Assembly: GCA_021399445.1 (NCBI GenBank)
Contig: JAJTUQ010000006.1
Location: 3,348,001-3,412,000 of the forward strand
DNA from: Xylogone sp. PMI_703
Taxonomy: Eukaryota; Ascomycota; Leotiomycetes
Length of the DNA: 64,000 nt
Reading direction: 5' to 3'
Part shown: piece after piece, positions 22,899 through 35,347 of the stretch
Position numbering within the stretch: the first letter of the stretch is position 1
Layout: every line of letters begins with the position of its first letter
Made by a program: the position numbers and the translations under genes
The notes under the pieces: generated by a model
Database searches by the model: none
The model's input: the letters and a program-made list of their open reading frames with translations, nothing else
Told to the model about the DNA's origin: nothing

Positions 22899-24499
22899 GC
22901 TATTCAAATAAGAAATATGAGCTAGGTGATCATGTTGTATCAAGGTCCGTGGGGTACACTACAGCTCGGTAAGATTATGGTAAAGTCTCAATCAGAACTG
23001 CTTTGATCTATGGACTGATAATCACGCAATGTAATTCATCTCTTGAATACTTTACATTTCATTGGCCAAAATGCACTCTACGCAGCGACACATCTCTTTC
23101 CTAAGTAAAAACTGCTATATTTGGGACTTCGCGTGTATCTTCAAACAATGGTTTACACATAGTGGTGACCAGAGTCGTTACAACGGTTAACGTGCACACT
23201 CACCAATGGCATTGCCGTTGCCAAAGCCCTCCATTCGATACTCTCTTTGTTGGTAAGCATAATGTTACCCTTTGCTGCAACTGTATGGACGTACTAGGAA
23301 CCGTGCAATAATCTGTTCAGAGCCCGCATATTAATAAGCTAGGGGTGAATGGGGACGGTGTTAAGATAAAGTATGTAGATCTAGTGGCCCCAGTATCTCA
23401 TCAGCTCATTTAATTACTCTTAGTGTTCCCACATGGGTTCCAGGATATGCTAGTGTCTGCAATCTTCCGTAGCCGGTGGAGACGGACATATACTGTACAC
23501 GGTAAGACGGGTAGCGATCGCGGACTTAGCCCGCTCTCTTCTCATAAACTTATTCATCGTAGGACAATGATCATGATAGAAATACTACACCTAGCTGTTG
23601 AGCTTGAATCTGTAGTTCAGGTGCAATGCTAGAAGATGTAGCATCGGCTATCCGGCGATATACTCCAAGAGAACCAAACATCCCCAAGATGGCTACAGTA
23701 GTAGCTCAGCCATTGGGGAATTATATACGGGACAACTTTAATAATATTTGATAACGAGAGTTAGAGATAGCAGTATTTCATTATAAGCGCATTAATAACC
23801 TGGCTTTATTTGCAGTAATTCAGGCCATAGCTACAAGAAGTTGAAGAAATACACCTTCTTATGTCCTTGAGCTGACGCTCGTTCAATTCTACGTTTGGGT
23901 CTTCCGGAGTGTCCAACTGAATTTAGAACCAATTGTAACACTATTGGGGATTTGAAAACCCAGAATCATTGTAGGTAATCGGCGGATGAGTTACAAGCAC
24001 GATTCAAGCCTATCTCAACCGCCACGCAATGTAACTAGACGACCCGCACATGAACCATGCCTCCGTTCCAATTTAAAATCCGATATTTCGGGAATGTAAT
24101 AGCTCACTAAAGCCTAATCATCGGAGTTATGGCTTTAGAAATCGGCGAAAGCAGACTTCATAGCTGTATATTACGGCGCCTCCTTTGGCTTCATATGTAT
24201 CGGCCCATAAGAAAATGCAACGCACATTAGTAATTTTACCACTATGAGTGCTACTCCGTTATCTCCTAGTAAGGACACATGAAAGAAATTGTACTATGCT
24301 GCTCAATCTCCATTATCTCCGCCTCTATGAGACTTTTGTGCAATACGCTACCAAAGCCACTACATATAAGTTTACTAAATGACCCATATCCCTATCTTCT
24401 ATTATATCTCTCTTCGGCATCATCACTTTGGACTTGGGGGCACTCTGCTTTACTTTCTTGACCAAAATCAAATAATTTCTCATCCCGATAACCCCAGTC
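22899..24499. other. Intergenic, no supported gene
   Basis: About 1.6 kb between divergent genes. Several short open frames (for example 23423-23632 and 24279-24461) show no recognisable motif. I see no RNA gene or repeat. Confidence 0.4.
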
Positions 24500-25504
24500 A
24501 TGTCTCGCTATGATGTAGCACACGCGAATCCTCAAGGTCCTGGGGACGCCCGTCCTACAGCGCTCCAAATCATCCAGGATGAAGGACTAGAGGGCCAACT
24601 TACAGGAAAGGTTATCGTCATTACTGGGACCTCTTCTGGCATTGGTGTCGAGACAGCCCGCGCGCTATACGCCACTTCTGCAACCCTCTATTTAACAGCA
24701 CGAGATATTCCGAAAACGAAAGAAGTATTTTCCGACATCTTGGGGTCAGGTCGCGTGGAGATAATACATATGGATCTCACATCTTTTGCTAGCGTGCGAG
24801 CTGCTGCTCAAACTATACTTGAAAAGTCAAACAACCAAGTGAACATCCTCATCAATAATGCTGGTGTCATGGCTGTCCCGGAGAGACAGCTCACAAAAGA
24901 TGGCCACGAGATGCAGTTCGGAATCAACCATCTTGCTCACTTCCTCCTTTTCCAGCTCCTTAAACCGGCTCTGCTCGCTAGTTCAACTCCTCAATTCCAC
25001 TCTCGAGTTGTCAACCTCAGCTCGTCCGGCCACCGAGTCCATGGGATAAATGACTCTGACAATTATGACTTCCAAAAGGGAGACTATGATCCATGGGTGG
25101 CATATGGACAGTCAAAGACAGCCAATATTTATATGGCAAATGAAATTGAGCGTCGCTACGGGCCCAAGGGACTTCATGCAACAGCAGTGCACCCTGGTGC
25201 GATCAATACACCACTCCTCAAGTATATGGATCCTGAAGTTCTTCAAAAGGCTGTAGAGACGTTAGGAGCTGGCAAAATCAAGAGCATTGAACAAGGTGCT
25301 GCTACGACGGTGTGGGCGGCTGCTGGTAAAGAATGGGCAAATAGGGGTGGGAGGTTCCTTGAGGATATATCAGAAGCTAAACCTGGGCCGGATGATGGTG
25401 ATGCTAATGGCAAGGGATACGTACCCCATGCTTATGACCCTGAGAAAGAAGCTAGACTATGGAAAGACTCTTTGAAGCTGGTAGGGTTAGAAGATGATCA
25501 GTAA
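24500..25504 (+). CDS. Short-chain dehydrogenase/reductase (retinol-dehydrogenase-like)
   Basis: A single-exon NAD(P)-dependent SDR of 334 aa. The cofactor motif TGTSSGIG lies at residues 43-50, NNAGVM at about 119-124 and the catalytic serine in VVNLSSSGHR at about 174-176. The catalytic YGQSK tyrosine-lysine pair is at 202 and 206. The sequence around HEMQFGINHLAHFLLFQLL and the extended C-terminus resemble the WW-oxidoreductase/retinol-dehydrogenase-like group common in ascomycetes, where substrates are mostly unknown lipids or secondary metabolites. There is no membrane anchor. Both start and stop are clear and no lesion is visible. It stands alone, so the pathway cannot be inferred. Confidence 0.93.
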   Translation: MSRYDVAHANPQGPGDARPTALQIIQDEGLEGQLTGKVIVITGTSSGIGVETARALYATSATLYLTARDIPKTKEVFSDILGSGRVEIIHMDLTSFASVRAAAQTILEKSNNQVNILINNAGVMAVPERQLTKDGHEMQFGINHLAHFLLFQLLKPALLASSTPQFHSRVVNLSSSGHRVHGINDSDNYDFQKGDYDPWVAYGQSKTANIYMANEIERRYGPKGLHATAVHPGAINTPLLKYMDPEVLQKAVETLGAGKIKSIEQGAATTVWAAAGKEWANRGGRFLEDISEAKPGPDDGDANGKGYVPHAYDPEKEARLWKDSLKLVGLEDDQ

Positions 25505-26131
25505 ATAGTAATAGTTAAGGTCACCATAGATAAGCTGTGCTACTACGCTCTTAAATTTAGAAAAGAACATTTTGTGAACCCGGGATTGTTGGGTCAACTG
25601 ATCACGCATTTAACAACGGAGTGGTGACGCCATATGCATTTTTTACTCATAGAAAGTAACCAATTGCTCCGTCTCTCTTGCGGATGCCATTCAGTTCCTC
25701 ACATACTCCATTCTCAGATCCAGTTCATGATACAGTAAGATGCCTCCCAAAGAGAGTATTCGAAGCGAGAGCGTTAGTGTTCTAGTGTCAGCTGGAATCA
25801 TGACTAGCAACACCATTCAAAAACCCTCAAGTGCGACCATGGAACATAACTGCCTGTATCGATAATGCTCCCTTTGCCAACGTGGTCAGATATTTGTGGG
25901 ACACCATTGCCTGCCTCGGCATCCTTTCGCTGTGTGCACGTCGTTCCATGGAGACAGCTCGGCAGCGGTGGCCTGGCCCGCACTTTGTGCCTAAAAGCTA
26001 GAACCGAATCGGTACCATGATTTCTTATGTGTCTAACCGCCTCAACTCCACCTCCCAATTGTCCAACCTGACAGTTCCACTCGAGGAGCTCTCCAGATAC
26101 ATCAGATCTCTTCTAACTGCGTATTATCGCG
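25505..26131. other. Intergenic; may hide the first exon of the next gene
   Basis: No recognised gene. Open but unrecognised frames at 25804-26058 (minus) and 26017-26226 (plus) overlap the likely 5' end of the gene at 26132, whose true N-terminus could extend into here through an intron. Confidence 0.4.
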
Positions 26132-27819
26132 ATGGCAACTTTCATGCATTGGCTGGCTGGGAAGCCCCAGCGTGTCCTTACTTTACGCAAACCCTCAGAC
26201 ATTCCACAGTTGGACAGTTATACTGATCATCATGAATGGAGCATATTGGATGATCAGATAATGTTGACGTATCCGGCGCGCAAGATAAAAGGCGAAAACA
26301 CTGTTTCCACTGTGTATCTGGCAGATATCCAAGATGTACCTATAGGGGACAATGCTGTGGATTTTGCAAATATTGCGACTTTACCATTTTATGCCTCCCA
26401 ATCAAGCCTGTTGAGCAACAGAACTGGATTTGTGACTCTCGAGATCAGGGAAGAGTATGTCTTTGCTGCGATGATTTCTGATCGGTTATGCTAAATGATT
26501 TATTCTAGTGAGGATGAAGTAGTACTGCGCACGCATAATTGGACCGGTCGTGTTACGAAGGAGAAAGTGATATCTACGGAAGGCATCGGTAGGCGCATCG
26601 TCATTCACGGATCGTTAATTGCATTGTGTGTAAGTTGCGAAGGTTCCCAAGACCAGGAAATTGAGGAATATGGTCAAAATGGGCTCAACCAAATTGTTAT
26701 CTGGGACATTGAAAGTGACGATGTCACGAGAGTGAAGATTCCTCAAGATGAACGTGCACCTCAAACGGTAAATCCAGCTTTTGTCAATACCTCCATCATC
26801 TTTGCTAACTGGATTCGAAGCATGAGGGGAACTTTCAATTCGCTGGCTCGTCTCATATTGCACTCGGGGGCCATGTTGACCCGTCCTTTGATAAGCCGTC
26901 ATCGGTTTTGAGATCATTCTCGATATCACCGGCGGATAACTTCTCGCGATATTTTACGCATGGACAAAACTTTGAATTCGGGGATGACCACGACGTAATT
27001 GCGATTCCAGGCAGCTCTGCAGATAGCGATGTTGTCGTCCACTATCACCAGAGAGGTTATCGATTGACCGCAGCCAATGTTGGCCTACTTACAGGTGAAA
27101 TCCATGTAAGTTGAAATAGTTGTCTTCATATATAGTAGCTTTCAGGCCTAACTATGCTAATCCAGTCTGAATCTCTTCCGAGTCCGGGTTACTTTACGGA
27201 TCCAGACTATCACAAAGACCTCTTTCATACGTTTATGGACAAAACTGATGCTCGAACACTTCATGGAGTAATTGCTGAGTTTCTGCCGTCCCTTGTTAAT
27301 AACAGGTTGCTTGTTGAACTCGATATACGGGAATATGATGATGACGAATACTCCGAAACGCCTGCCTTTTTTCTCTATGACTTTGATCAAGCGCGATGCA
27401 AGACCCTGTGCGAATTGTCGACATCCCAACGTAAAGATCTGGAAACTAAACTAAATGAACTTAATCAAGAGGCTCAAGTCACTGTCGTTTCTCGCATGTT
27501 CTATACCTCAATTGAGGATGAAGATGATAAGGAAAAGACGCAGTCGCCGGAGTGGAAGAACCACTTTCTTGAACTCCAGCGGACCCAGATTGCTCGCGAA
27601 CATGGAGAAGCCAAGATTCCATTGCTCGAGTTTGATGATGCCCCCGAAGATCAGAAAGATTCACCTCGAATGCTATTCACGAAGACCAAGCTCTGTATCC
27701 CAAATAACAGCGATCGGACAAGGGGAAGCAAATGGGCTTTGACAACTTCGGCGATCATTACGCATCCAACAAGCGCAACAGATGGCAAAATCTACTATTT
27801 TGGCAAAGACAATGCTTAG
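26132..27819 (+). CDS. Hypothetical protein, possibly of an F-box-associated type; N-terminus uncertain
   Basis: Four exons (26132-26454, 26509-26767, 26821-27105, 27166-27819) join in phase to 506 aa. The apparent stop at 26492 is inside a GTATGT...TTCTAG intron, and the apparent shift near 26815 is inside a GTAAAT...CTAAC...GAAG intron, so the gene is intact. The middle resembles the beta-propeller-like halves of ascomycete F-box proteins (WSILDDQIMLTYPAR, VVLRTHNWTGRV, NQIVIWDIESDDV). The C-terminal third is acidic, with DEDDKEK and DDAPEDQKD. No F-box is visible in what I can read. A 5' exon carrying one may have been missed. I assign no function. Confidence 0.6.
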
Positions 27820-28122
27820 CTGACCTTCTAGCGCATAGACATTAGTAATTTCTGTACATCTATACCCCTTCCAATGGTTGGAGTTATTTTAGCTAGGATA
27901 AACACAACATTAAATGACTTTTATAAATCGTAATCAACTTCAAAGTAATAAATGAGCTGGAAATGTTGATGTTTAATAGGCTGTTCTAGCTACGGAGACT
28001 GACACATACCCTATGGCTTGCGAGCCTATACAGCTGTCTCTCGTTCTGGAACAAGTAAGAAAAGCATCAGACAAAAAAGAAATTATCAAATAAAAATCAA
28101 CGTCTTCAAAGGTAAGGTAGAA
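27820..28122. other. Intergenic between convergent genes
   Basis: A short AT-rich 3' flank of the two converging genes. Nothing recognisable. Confidence 0.4.
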
Positions 28123-28853
28123 TCAAGGATTGCTCTTCGGAATTTTCACCATTCTAGCCCGCCGATAGATTCCAGGACCCCCGTACTTGCCCAGATCAAC
28201 TTCGTGCTCGTTCACTACCTCCCATCCTTTCTTCTGGTACACATTGACAGCCTGTGGAGTACTTGTAAGCCACAGCCTTACATGGTGTCTATTAGCCTCC
28301 TCGATGCCCCATTTAAGAAGCATTGACCCTATGCCTCTGTTCTGATAATCGGGATGCACAAAAAAGAAAGAAAGCCCTAAGTAACCACATTAGTAACAAT
28401 TGTGGCCACACAAGGTGAGGTTACAGGAGTGAGCATACCAATATCTGTTTTACTTATTTCCTCCTCAGAAAACGATGGAGGATTTGGAGGACCAGATATC
28501 TTCTCGACCCATAAAGTCATATTCATACCCGGGATTGCCGGTAACTCCGCTTTCCTAGGCTCATCATCGTCTCCGCTCTTTTCTAGCTCTGCCGGTATTG
28601 CCCTCCCAGCAGGAATGCTCCAACTTGCGAAGCCGACAATCTTCCCCGTTTTATTATCCACAGCCTTGAATGTAATCCTATCTGCTCGTTGAACCGGAGT
28701 GAATAGAAATTGCATGGCTAGATTATCGTGGGTACCAGGTGGGCAAGAGGCATAGATGAGAGAGTAGGCGGCATCGCAGGCTGAGAAGGCCGCTGTCATA
28801 ACGGCAGCAAGGGCAGATCCATCAGACTCTGTTGCTTCTGTTATAGATATCAT
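28123..28853 (-). CDS. GNAT-family N-acetyltransferase
   Basis: Transfers an acetyl group from acetyl-CoA to a small-molecule or protein amine. Exons 28439-28853 and 28123-28376 total 222 aa. The intron runs from GTATGC to TTAG and joins TDIG to LSFFFVHPDY. Motif A (acetyl-CoA binding) is QNRGIGSMLLKWGIEEA, and motif B includes VNVYQKKGWEVVNEHEVDLG. The N-terminus ISITEATESDGSALAAVMTAAF is typical of the fungal GNAT subgroup. There is no targeting sequence. The substrate cannot be predicted. Nothing about its neighbours helps. Confidence 0.88.
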
Positions 28854-29502
28854 GCTGTAGCTCGAGTTCTCTATTTATATTTTATCAGGGGCCAGGATCT
28901 TAGGAAATGATGCTATGAGGAAAATTGCTAAAAACTCGTCCGGGAGGTCCCAATGTGATGTCACATCTAACGATATTAAATGCTTGGTTTGTTTGAAATT
29001 ATTCAATAAAAATGACTCGCGAGTCACAGTCAATTGATTACAGAAGAGTGAATGTTGTGTATGAGGTTGCCTGAACGTTAAAGCTGCGCCGCTTAGGGAC
29101 ATGGTTCAGGTAACCAATCTTAACTTGGTTAGATGGTTTACTGATGGGGAAGCGCTTAATCACGAAGCAAGCTCTGTAAAATGTATACGAGTATGGCTTC
29201 AGCAGATCAATAAATGAAGAAATAGGAATTGTTTCTTTTTGTAACAGCATTATTTGAGTCCTCTCGTTTACTCTAATTGCTCCCGCGCCTCCAGAACAGT
29301 AAGTCAAATAGGCATATCTCACATCTCAGAGAATACGGCTTACTAGAACTTCCTATTTTTATTTCGCTATTATAGATGCATATCCATATATTGATGCCCC
29401 CTTGAATATTTTCATATGTCATGAGGCAAAACTTGGTGTTTCTGAGACGCCTTTACTGTGGCAGTAAGCGAAGACCAGGCGCAGCTCAATCGATTTGATT
29501 GT
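28854..29502. other. Intergenic
   Basis: About 650 bp upstream of the acetyltransferase. The open frames here (28875-29322, minus) have no recognisable content. Confidence 0.4.
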
Positions 29503-30270
29503 TCAGTTTTCACCGTTATTCTCGTCTTCTTCGGGCTCTTCATTATCCCACCAATCTGGCTCCTGATACTTCCACTGGGAGCGGCCCTCAGGTCCTTGCG
29601 CCGCTATCTTCATATCATTACCCATCAGATGCACCAGAAGGACCTGTGCGGCCGTACCCGTGATCACCAGTTCTTTCACGGCCTCTTCGGGAAGTTCACT
29701 GTTCAATGTCAAGCAATTATCGTTTGCATCGCCTAGAATCTCTCCTGTAACAGGATCCTTAAGGTACATGGGATTATCTCCAAAAGCAGGGTGCTCGTAC
29801 TCCCACTGTAGCTCACGATCACCGAGTGCCCGGACTTTGACTGGCCATCTGGTTGTAAAACCTCCCTGAGCAATATTTTCCATTAATATTGGATTTCGAG
29901 TTGCAATGTCGCCACTCTCCTTGTTAGGAAACGTAATTTCGGCATCGAACGTATCTTTGACTTGAATAGTGGCTAACAAAGGTGCCGCGGGATCAGCGCC
30001 CTTATATACCAAAGCAGTGTTCTTGATGGGAAAGCGCGTTTGATATTCGATGATATCTTCATCCGGCTGGGGCTTCCAGTTCCAATTATTCTGCCAGCCA
30101 CGAATATCCCATGATGCAGCTCTGCGAGTGTTAGGGGGTGGAGTGCTAGAAGCATCGTTGGCAGCAGTTGGTACACTCATGTTACGTCCCAAGCTGGAAG
30201 AAAATCTGACAACTTTAGTATATTGGCTAATCTTCGATGGAAATGCGATTCTTAGAAGTCGATGGCTCAT
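29503..30270 (-). CDS. Hypothetical protein with mitochondrial-type N-terminus
   Basis: An uninterrupted 255-aa frame with a clean stop at 29503. Residues 1-30 are basic and serine-rich without acids (RLLRIAFPSKISQ, VRFSSSLGRNM), as in mitochondrial presequences. If translation starts at the internal methionine 31 this would be lost. The central part (RAASWDIRGWQNNWNWKPQPDED, then ALVYKGADPAAPLLATI) and the acidic tail (DWWDNEEPEEDENNGEN) look like a real protein. Codon choice is even and no other frame competes. I do not recognise the family. The pattern of strands with GADP, PVKVRALGDRELQWEYEH recalls tubby/LURP-like barrels, but this is only an impression. Confidence 0.65.
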   Translation of the reverse strand: MSHRLLRIAFPSKISQYTKVVRFSSSLGRNMSVPTAANDASSTPPPNTRRAASWDIRGWQNNWNWKPQPDEDIIEYQTRFPIKNTALVYKGADPAAPLLATIQVKDTFDAEITFPNKESGDIATRNPILMENIAQGGFTTRWPVKVRALGDRELQWEYEHPAFGDNPMYLKDPVTGEILGDANDNCLTLNSELPEEAVKELVITGTAAQVLLVHLMGNDMKIAAQGPEGRSQWKYQEPDWWDNEEPEEDENNGEN

Positions 30271-31256
30271 GAAAAGATTGTTTACGTGTTACTTGCTCGA
30301 ATTGGACCTTCTCAAGCGAAGATGTAAGCTCCAAGAAGGACTAGACCAGGATAGGTTATAAACCTGCTTATATAGAACTAGTTGAAAACCTAAAGAGTAC
30401 GACAAATCAAAAATAACTATCAAGTAACAAGAATCACAGCGTTAATACGGGCCTGTGCTTCATACGTACCCAACTTAAGCATAAAAAGTTGCTAATAGTC
30501 ATTGCATAAGGAATTTGCGACTACTTAGCTTGCGAGTAATTGATAGCAACTTGGTATCGCCTCAGCCCGGTTACATAACCAATGTCCCCCTAGCGGCGGG
30601 CGCACCATGACGGATTTCCTTGACTTTTGTCTCAATAAAACAAACTCGAAACGGTTTAAATGTTGCATAGTCATTCTTTCAATGAATGTCCTTTTGAGAT
30701 AATTGAAATCATCGATAGGCCTTTCGAATTAACCTATTCCGTGCTCAACTAACCAATAACTTCGGGGCTCATACTGATATTCCAGCTCCCCGTACTATTC
30801 TGTCGTAATTATCCTATAACTAGTGTCATGGAATTGCCAGGGGCGACTCTGAGTGGTTAAGATCCTTACATGATATTGCTTCTGTTGGTGGTAGGGTGTG
30901 CGTGACACATGAATCCTACGGAAATCCTGTTGGTTTGCCGCAACCACAACTTATGAGCCCAATTAAAATAAGCATGCGCAGTTATATCTTGACCGGGAGA
31001 AGGGGGATGATTATGTGATGCTGGACTTTGAACCAGCGATCGAGATAATTAGGATCTGGCAAATCCAACGACTGCCTGGTTTCTTGTTTTGCGCCGGCAA
31101 GGGAGGTGGTACAGTACCAAGCGGCAAGGAGTGTGTACTCGCCTATAAATACCAACGTAGGATCATCCCACCTTGTTATTCTTTGTCCCAAACAAAATCA
31201 GCAAACTCTTTCCAGACATGTGGTGACGACGGTTTGCTTCCGCAGCCTCGCCGGAT
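30271..31256. other. Intergenic, no supported gene
   Basis: About 1 kb between divergent genes. No convincing open frame; a TATA-like element at 31144 belongs to the next gene. Confidence 0.4.
31144..31150 (+). promoter_or_regulatory. Candidate TATA box (TATAAAT)
   Basis: TATAAAT about 107 bp ahead of the proposed ATG at 31257 of the F-box gene, a plausible core promoter distance. Confidence 0.4.
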
Positions 31257-32543
31257 ATGCCGTTTTCGATATTTACCAGTCTCCATCCGGAGCTTCAGCA
31301 GCTGGTTCTGGATCAATGCGGCAAGACTGAATTGATCCAAATAGGTACGTATTCGCGAAATAGATCTATATTTGCAGGCTGACGAATTCATAGCTAGCAC
31401 GTGCTCTGCTTTACATCTTCTTGCTATCCGTGCTCTATATCATACCGTCGATATTAGTTGCCATAATAAAGGCATTGTTCAGTCTCTTTATGGTCCAGTC
31501 TCAACGGATTATTACGGCCGCGATTGGATTGACGGAGAGCGCGCCAGGTACCAAAAGCGACAGAATCGGTTTGCCGCTACAATTATCAAGAATCCCAAGT
31601 ATGGTCTTTTGGTGAGGTCCTTAACATGGTCTTATTTTGGGTCAGAGCAAGCAAGGAATGGTTATGAAGTGGGGAATAATCATTTATGGGCCGCATTTAG
31701 ACTCCTACAAAAATTACAATCATTAGACTTGATATCATTTGCCCATGGCCACGAGCGTTACCCATTACCGTCATTTCAGTTTTCAAGCTTTGAGCACATT
31801 CGAATAGGTGGTGCAATGTCCCTCGCCTTTTATCATGCTTGCCTTGGTTCTATCGATCCAAACAAGCTTATTACTTTAGAGTTTGACAATTTGCATAACT
31901 TCGGCCAAATGAAAGAACGAGAACCAATAGACGACGAAACAAATCTTTCCCGACTACAAGAATATGATGCCCGGACGGAAAACCAGTGATTAGGCATCCG
32001 GGACCTATGCAAGGTCATCTCCGGCATCTCGAAGGTCGGTGTACAGTATTGCAAAAACTAATTCTACGGTCATCTGGACAAGGCCATGATGGAGACTCCT
32101 TCTGGTCCGATGCTATTGACAACCGCAGATACAAAGAGTACGCTTCATTTATCGGATCAGTGAAGGGCACACTCCGGGATTTTGTATTCGAGCAGGGGCT
32201 AAGACAGGAAGAGGACTGCCATCCTGGGTATGCCCACCCTTACAACCCGCCTCGCCAAACTGGCATTATGAGACCTATGGATAAAAGGTTTCTGGAGTAT
32301 ATTTTACCTGTACTTATAGAAGGGCCATGGCCAGTTTTGAAGACCGTGCAAATTTTTGGGCTGGGAGGTAAACCGCTACATCACATACCATTTATTCCCC
32401 CAAACCCACAAATATTTGGAAACACCCAACGTCAATTAGCAACAGCCCTAGGATCATGTGTGTTGCTTGTCGTTGAGGAAAATTCGCGTAAATGGTTATG
32501 GAGTTTTGACAGGCATTCACCCACTTACGCGTATGAGAATTAA
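31257..32543 (+). pseudogene. F-box protein with apparent frameshift
   Basis: Exon 1 (31257-31344, SLHPELQQLVLDQ) splices over a 49-nt intron to LIQIASTCSALHLLAIRALYHTVDIS, the layout of a fungal F-box. F-box proteins recruit targets to SCF ubiquitin ligases. The body continues in one frame to 31989 (SLDLISFAHGHERYPLPSF, LEFDNLHNFGQ). Then homologous-looking sequence resumes one frame over at about 31975 (HPGPMQGHLRHLEGRCTVLQKLILR) and ends at 32543. No intron of normal size explains the switch. The only GT/AG choice (31878 to about 31992) would remove the plausible FDNLHNFGQ segment. It is therefore probably a pseudogene or a sequencing indel; a long intron is the alternative. Confidence 0.6.
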
Positions 32544-33953
32544 GCTCTGCCGCATGCTCACTGGCATGGCACTTAATCTCTTCTTCAGCTCCTATCCCAA
32601 GTGTACTTGTACTGCCAATACTAGCCTGGTGTTGGTCTAGGTGCAGCTTTGACAGTATGATTATAAGTATAGCTACAGCTACAAAACCGAGAGTTTCAAT
32701 CCTAATTGACAACAGAATAACGCCCATCTCACCAATTAAGTTTTAGATGAGTTTCTCTCAGCTAATTTAAGCATATCCAAGAGTTTTTATTCATTTATTA
32801 CTGTTCTTCAAAAGTCCAATCAATCCATAATGCCCGCATACTTCCTTGCCTGAGAAACCTTTCTCGCGGTCAAACGGGGCAAAGGTTTCTAAGCAGCTTG
32901 GGACAATTATGTTCATGAAGAGTGTTGTTTTGGTATGATGCAGCTCTCTGGGATGGGAGCGGCGGAATGAAAGTTACAGGCCAAGTATTGTCACCGTCCA
33001 AAGAAGACAGTATATCCCGAACAGCAATATGATCCTTCTCCCAGTAATCTCGGTGGCTATATAAGAGGCCGACGTAAAATCCGACCATGAATAGACTACT
33101 AGCTAAGGTGAAGTGGCTTTTATTTGGTTTCATGGAAACCGGTAGTAACATTTCCGGTAGTATATCCGGACTCCAATAAAAAAATTCTCGCCTACCTAGT
33201 TATCCAACCATGTACATGTATGCCGCTAGAAGAAGTGTAACAAATAATGAGTGTAATAATTACTAGGTCTTTTGAGGTGTTGAAACTTGTAACATTCTAG
33301 CTTATGTTAAAAACCAAACCGGAATAACTCAAATTAAGAAATAGTAGGTAGCGAACGAGTAGTCGTGAGATGTGAATTACTCGCGTTGTAAGATGGCAAC
33401 AATCCGAGGGGATGCACTAAAAGAGCCCTCAATAACGAGTGTAACTTAGCAACGTATCACATCGCTGTTGTAACTCAACAAAATGCACAATTGTACCAAC
33501 ATACTATTGTTTCGCGAAGGATCCTATTCAAGGTCTAGAATCCGCATGCTCCCTGCATCCAATGCTACTGTGACCACACCGACAGGAGACCCGGCTTTTC
33601 GGGCGGGCGCATAAAGTACCAATAACATCAATCGTTCTGAGCACCTTCTGGCTTCAATTTGATATTATATCATGCTTAGATATGCAGCCAGGCACGGAAT
33701 TGTTTCCCCCGTGCGTAGACTCATGTACGAGGGTTCTTTGCTGTTCTATCAATATACCTTGTGAGGTTACCTTAGTCGGTATGTAACGGTCCGTAGCAGT
33801 ACGGAGATCATGACCTCCCTAATAAAAACAGAGAGCGTTAGGATATATTTGGTTGTGATATTTCTCTTCGGGGAGATTATATTTTCAGTTCATTTAAGCC
33901 GATTGGGCTAGTTTCTTGATATTAGAAGCGCAATTCACTACAGATACTCAGAC
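32544..33953. other. Intergenic; one unassigned small open frame
   Basis: About 1.4 kb. A 93-codon minus-strand frame at 32870-33151 has a hydrophobic segment near its start (LASSLFMVGFYVGLLY) and could be a small membrane or secreted protein, but nothing identifies it. The remainder is AT-rich with no features. Confidence 0.35.
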
Positions 33954-35347
33954 ATGGCTCACGTCACAATCACTTCTTATGGATATCAAGGTTATCCCAA
34001 GCAGAAATCATTCTCTATTGCTATTGTCGGAGGCGGGATTTCAGGGCTATGTCTTGCTATCGGGCTCATTCGTCACAACGTCCCTGTCCACATATACGAA
34101 GCCGCTCCTCAATTTGCTGAGATAGGTGCCGGTATGTCTATCGGGCCCAGCGGTTGCATGTCTCTCCATCTTCTCGACCCAGCTCTTTCTGAATCATTTG
34201 CCAAGCTGGCAACAAAGCATACCGACAACCCTGGCTGGGAGAACAAAGTGCGCGTATGGATGCAGTACCGATACGGCCAAGATGCGGAGTTATTGACCGA
34301 AGTATCCAATAAGATAGGTCAGACCAGTGTGCACAGAGCTGAATTTCTCGATGCCCTAGTTGGGTTGATACCGGATGGTATCACAAGCTTTGGCAAGAAG
34401 CTGAGAAAGGTGGAAGAGTCTGATCAGGGTGTGAAACTATTCTTCGAGGACAAAAGTACTGTAGAAGCGACGTTTGTGATTAGAGCAGATGGTATCAAAT
34501 CGCGAGTTAGAGATGCCATGTTAGGCCCAGACACGAGATTACTATCTCCCGAATATAGTGGAACTTGTGTATACAGAGGTATTATCCCTATGGCAGCCGC
34601 CGTCAAGGCAGTCGGCAAGGAAAGGGCAATGCTAGGACAAATGTACTTGGGGAATGGCGGATACGTGGTAACATATCCCATCCAGCATGGTACATCCATA
34701 AATCTAGGTGCATTCACGTACAAGAAGGAGGGACCTTGGGAACGACATGGAGATTGGATATCCCCCAATCAGAAAGAGGCCGCAGTAAAAGATTTCAGCA
34801 CCTGGTCTCCGAGTGTTAAAGCACTTTTGAATGTGAGTATATATATGGCTTTCAATTCACTGAATGCGAGAAACTAAAAGGGAACTTATAGTTACTAGAG
34901 AATCCAAGCATGTGGGCAACGTTTAACATGCCACTAATTCCTAGCAATACCAAAGGGCGCATTTGCTTGATAGGCGATGCGGCTCACGCAACAACACCAC
35001 ACCAGGGATCTGGGTGCGGAGCAGCAATCGAAGATGCCTTCATTCTGTCACAACTTATTGGTGATGAACGAGTACAATCGGAGAGCGGTATTTTCCTGGC
35101 GTTCCAGGCTTACGACGCTATATGTCGACCTCGGGCACAACGGATTATCACAACTAGTCGAGAGTGTGGTGATCTTCTTGCTTTACGGGATCCAATGATT
35201 GGTGATGATAAGAATCTAATCATTCAGAATTTGCAGCAGAGGTACTCTTGGATCTGGGAGCAGGATATGGAAGATTTGCTGAAAAGAGCGAGAGAGCTTA
35301 TGATTAAATTGGCAAAAGACAGTGAGCTACTGTCGGCCAGAATCTGA
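33954..35347 (+). CDS. FAD-dependent monooxygenase (salicylate-hydroxylase-like)
   Basis: A second flavoprotein hydroxylase of the same broad class as the one at 7069. Exons 33954-34832 and 34901-35347 give 441 aa; the intron acceptor is the TACTAGAG AG, which keeps KALLN-NPSMWATF in phase. The Rossmann motif IAIVGGGISGLCLAIGL is at residues about 22-38, FAEIGAGMSIGPSG follows, the DG motif is VIRADGIKSRVRDA, and the FAD motif is LIGDAAHATTPHQGSG. It has no signal peptide. The substrate is probably a phenolic or another electron-rich ring. It stands alone between an F-box relic and the chitinase-protease locus, so a pathway role cannot be inferred. No lesion is seen. Confidence 0.9.

Noticed and set aside
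26450..26830. Apparent stop at 26492 and apparent frameshift near 26815, suggesting a pseudogene
   Set aside because: Both lie within consensus introns (26455-26508 and 26768-26820). Splicing gives an intact 506-aa frame whose exon lengths sum to a multiple of three.
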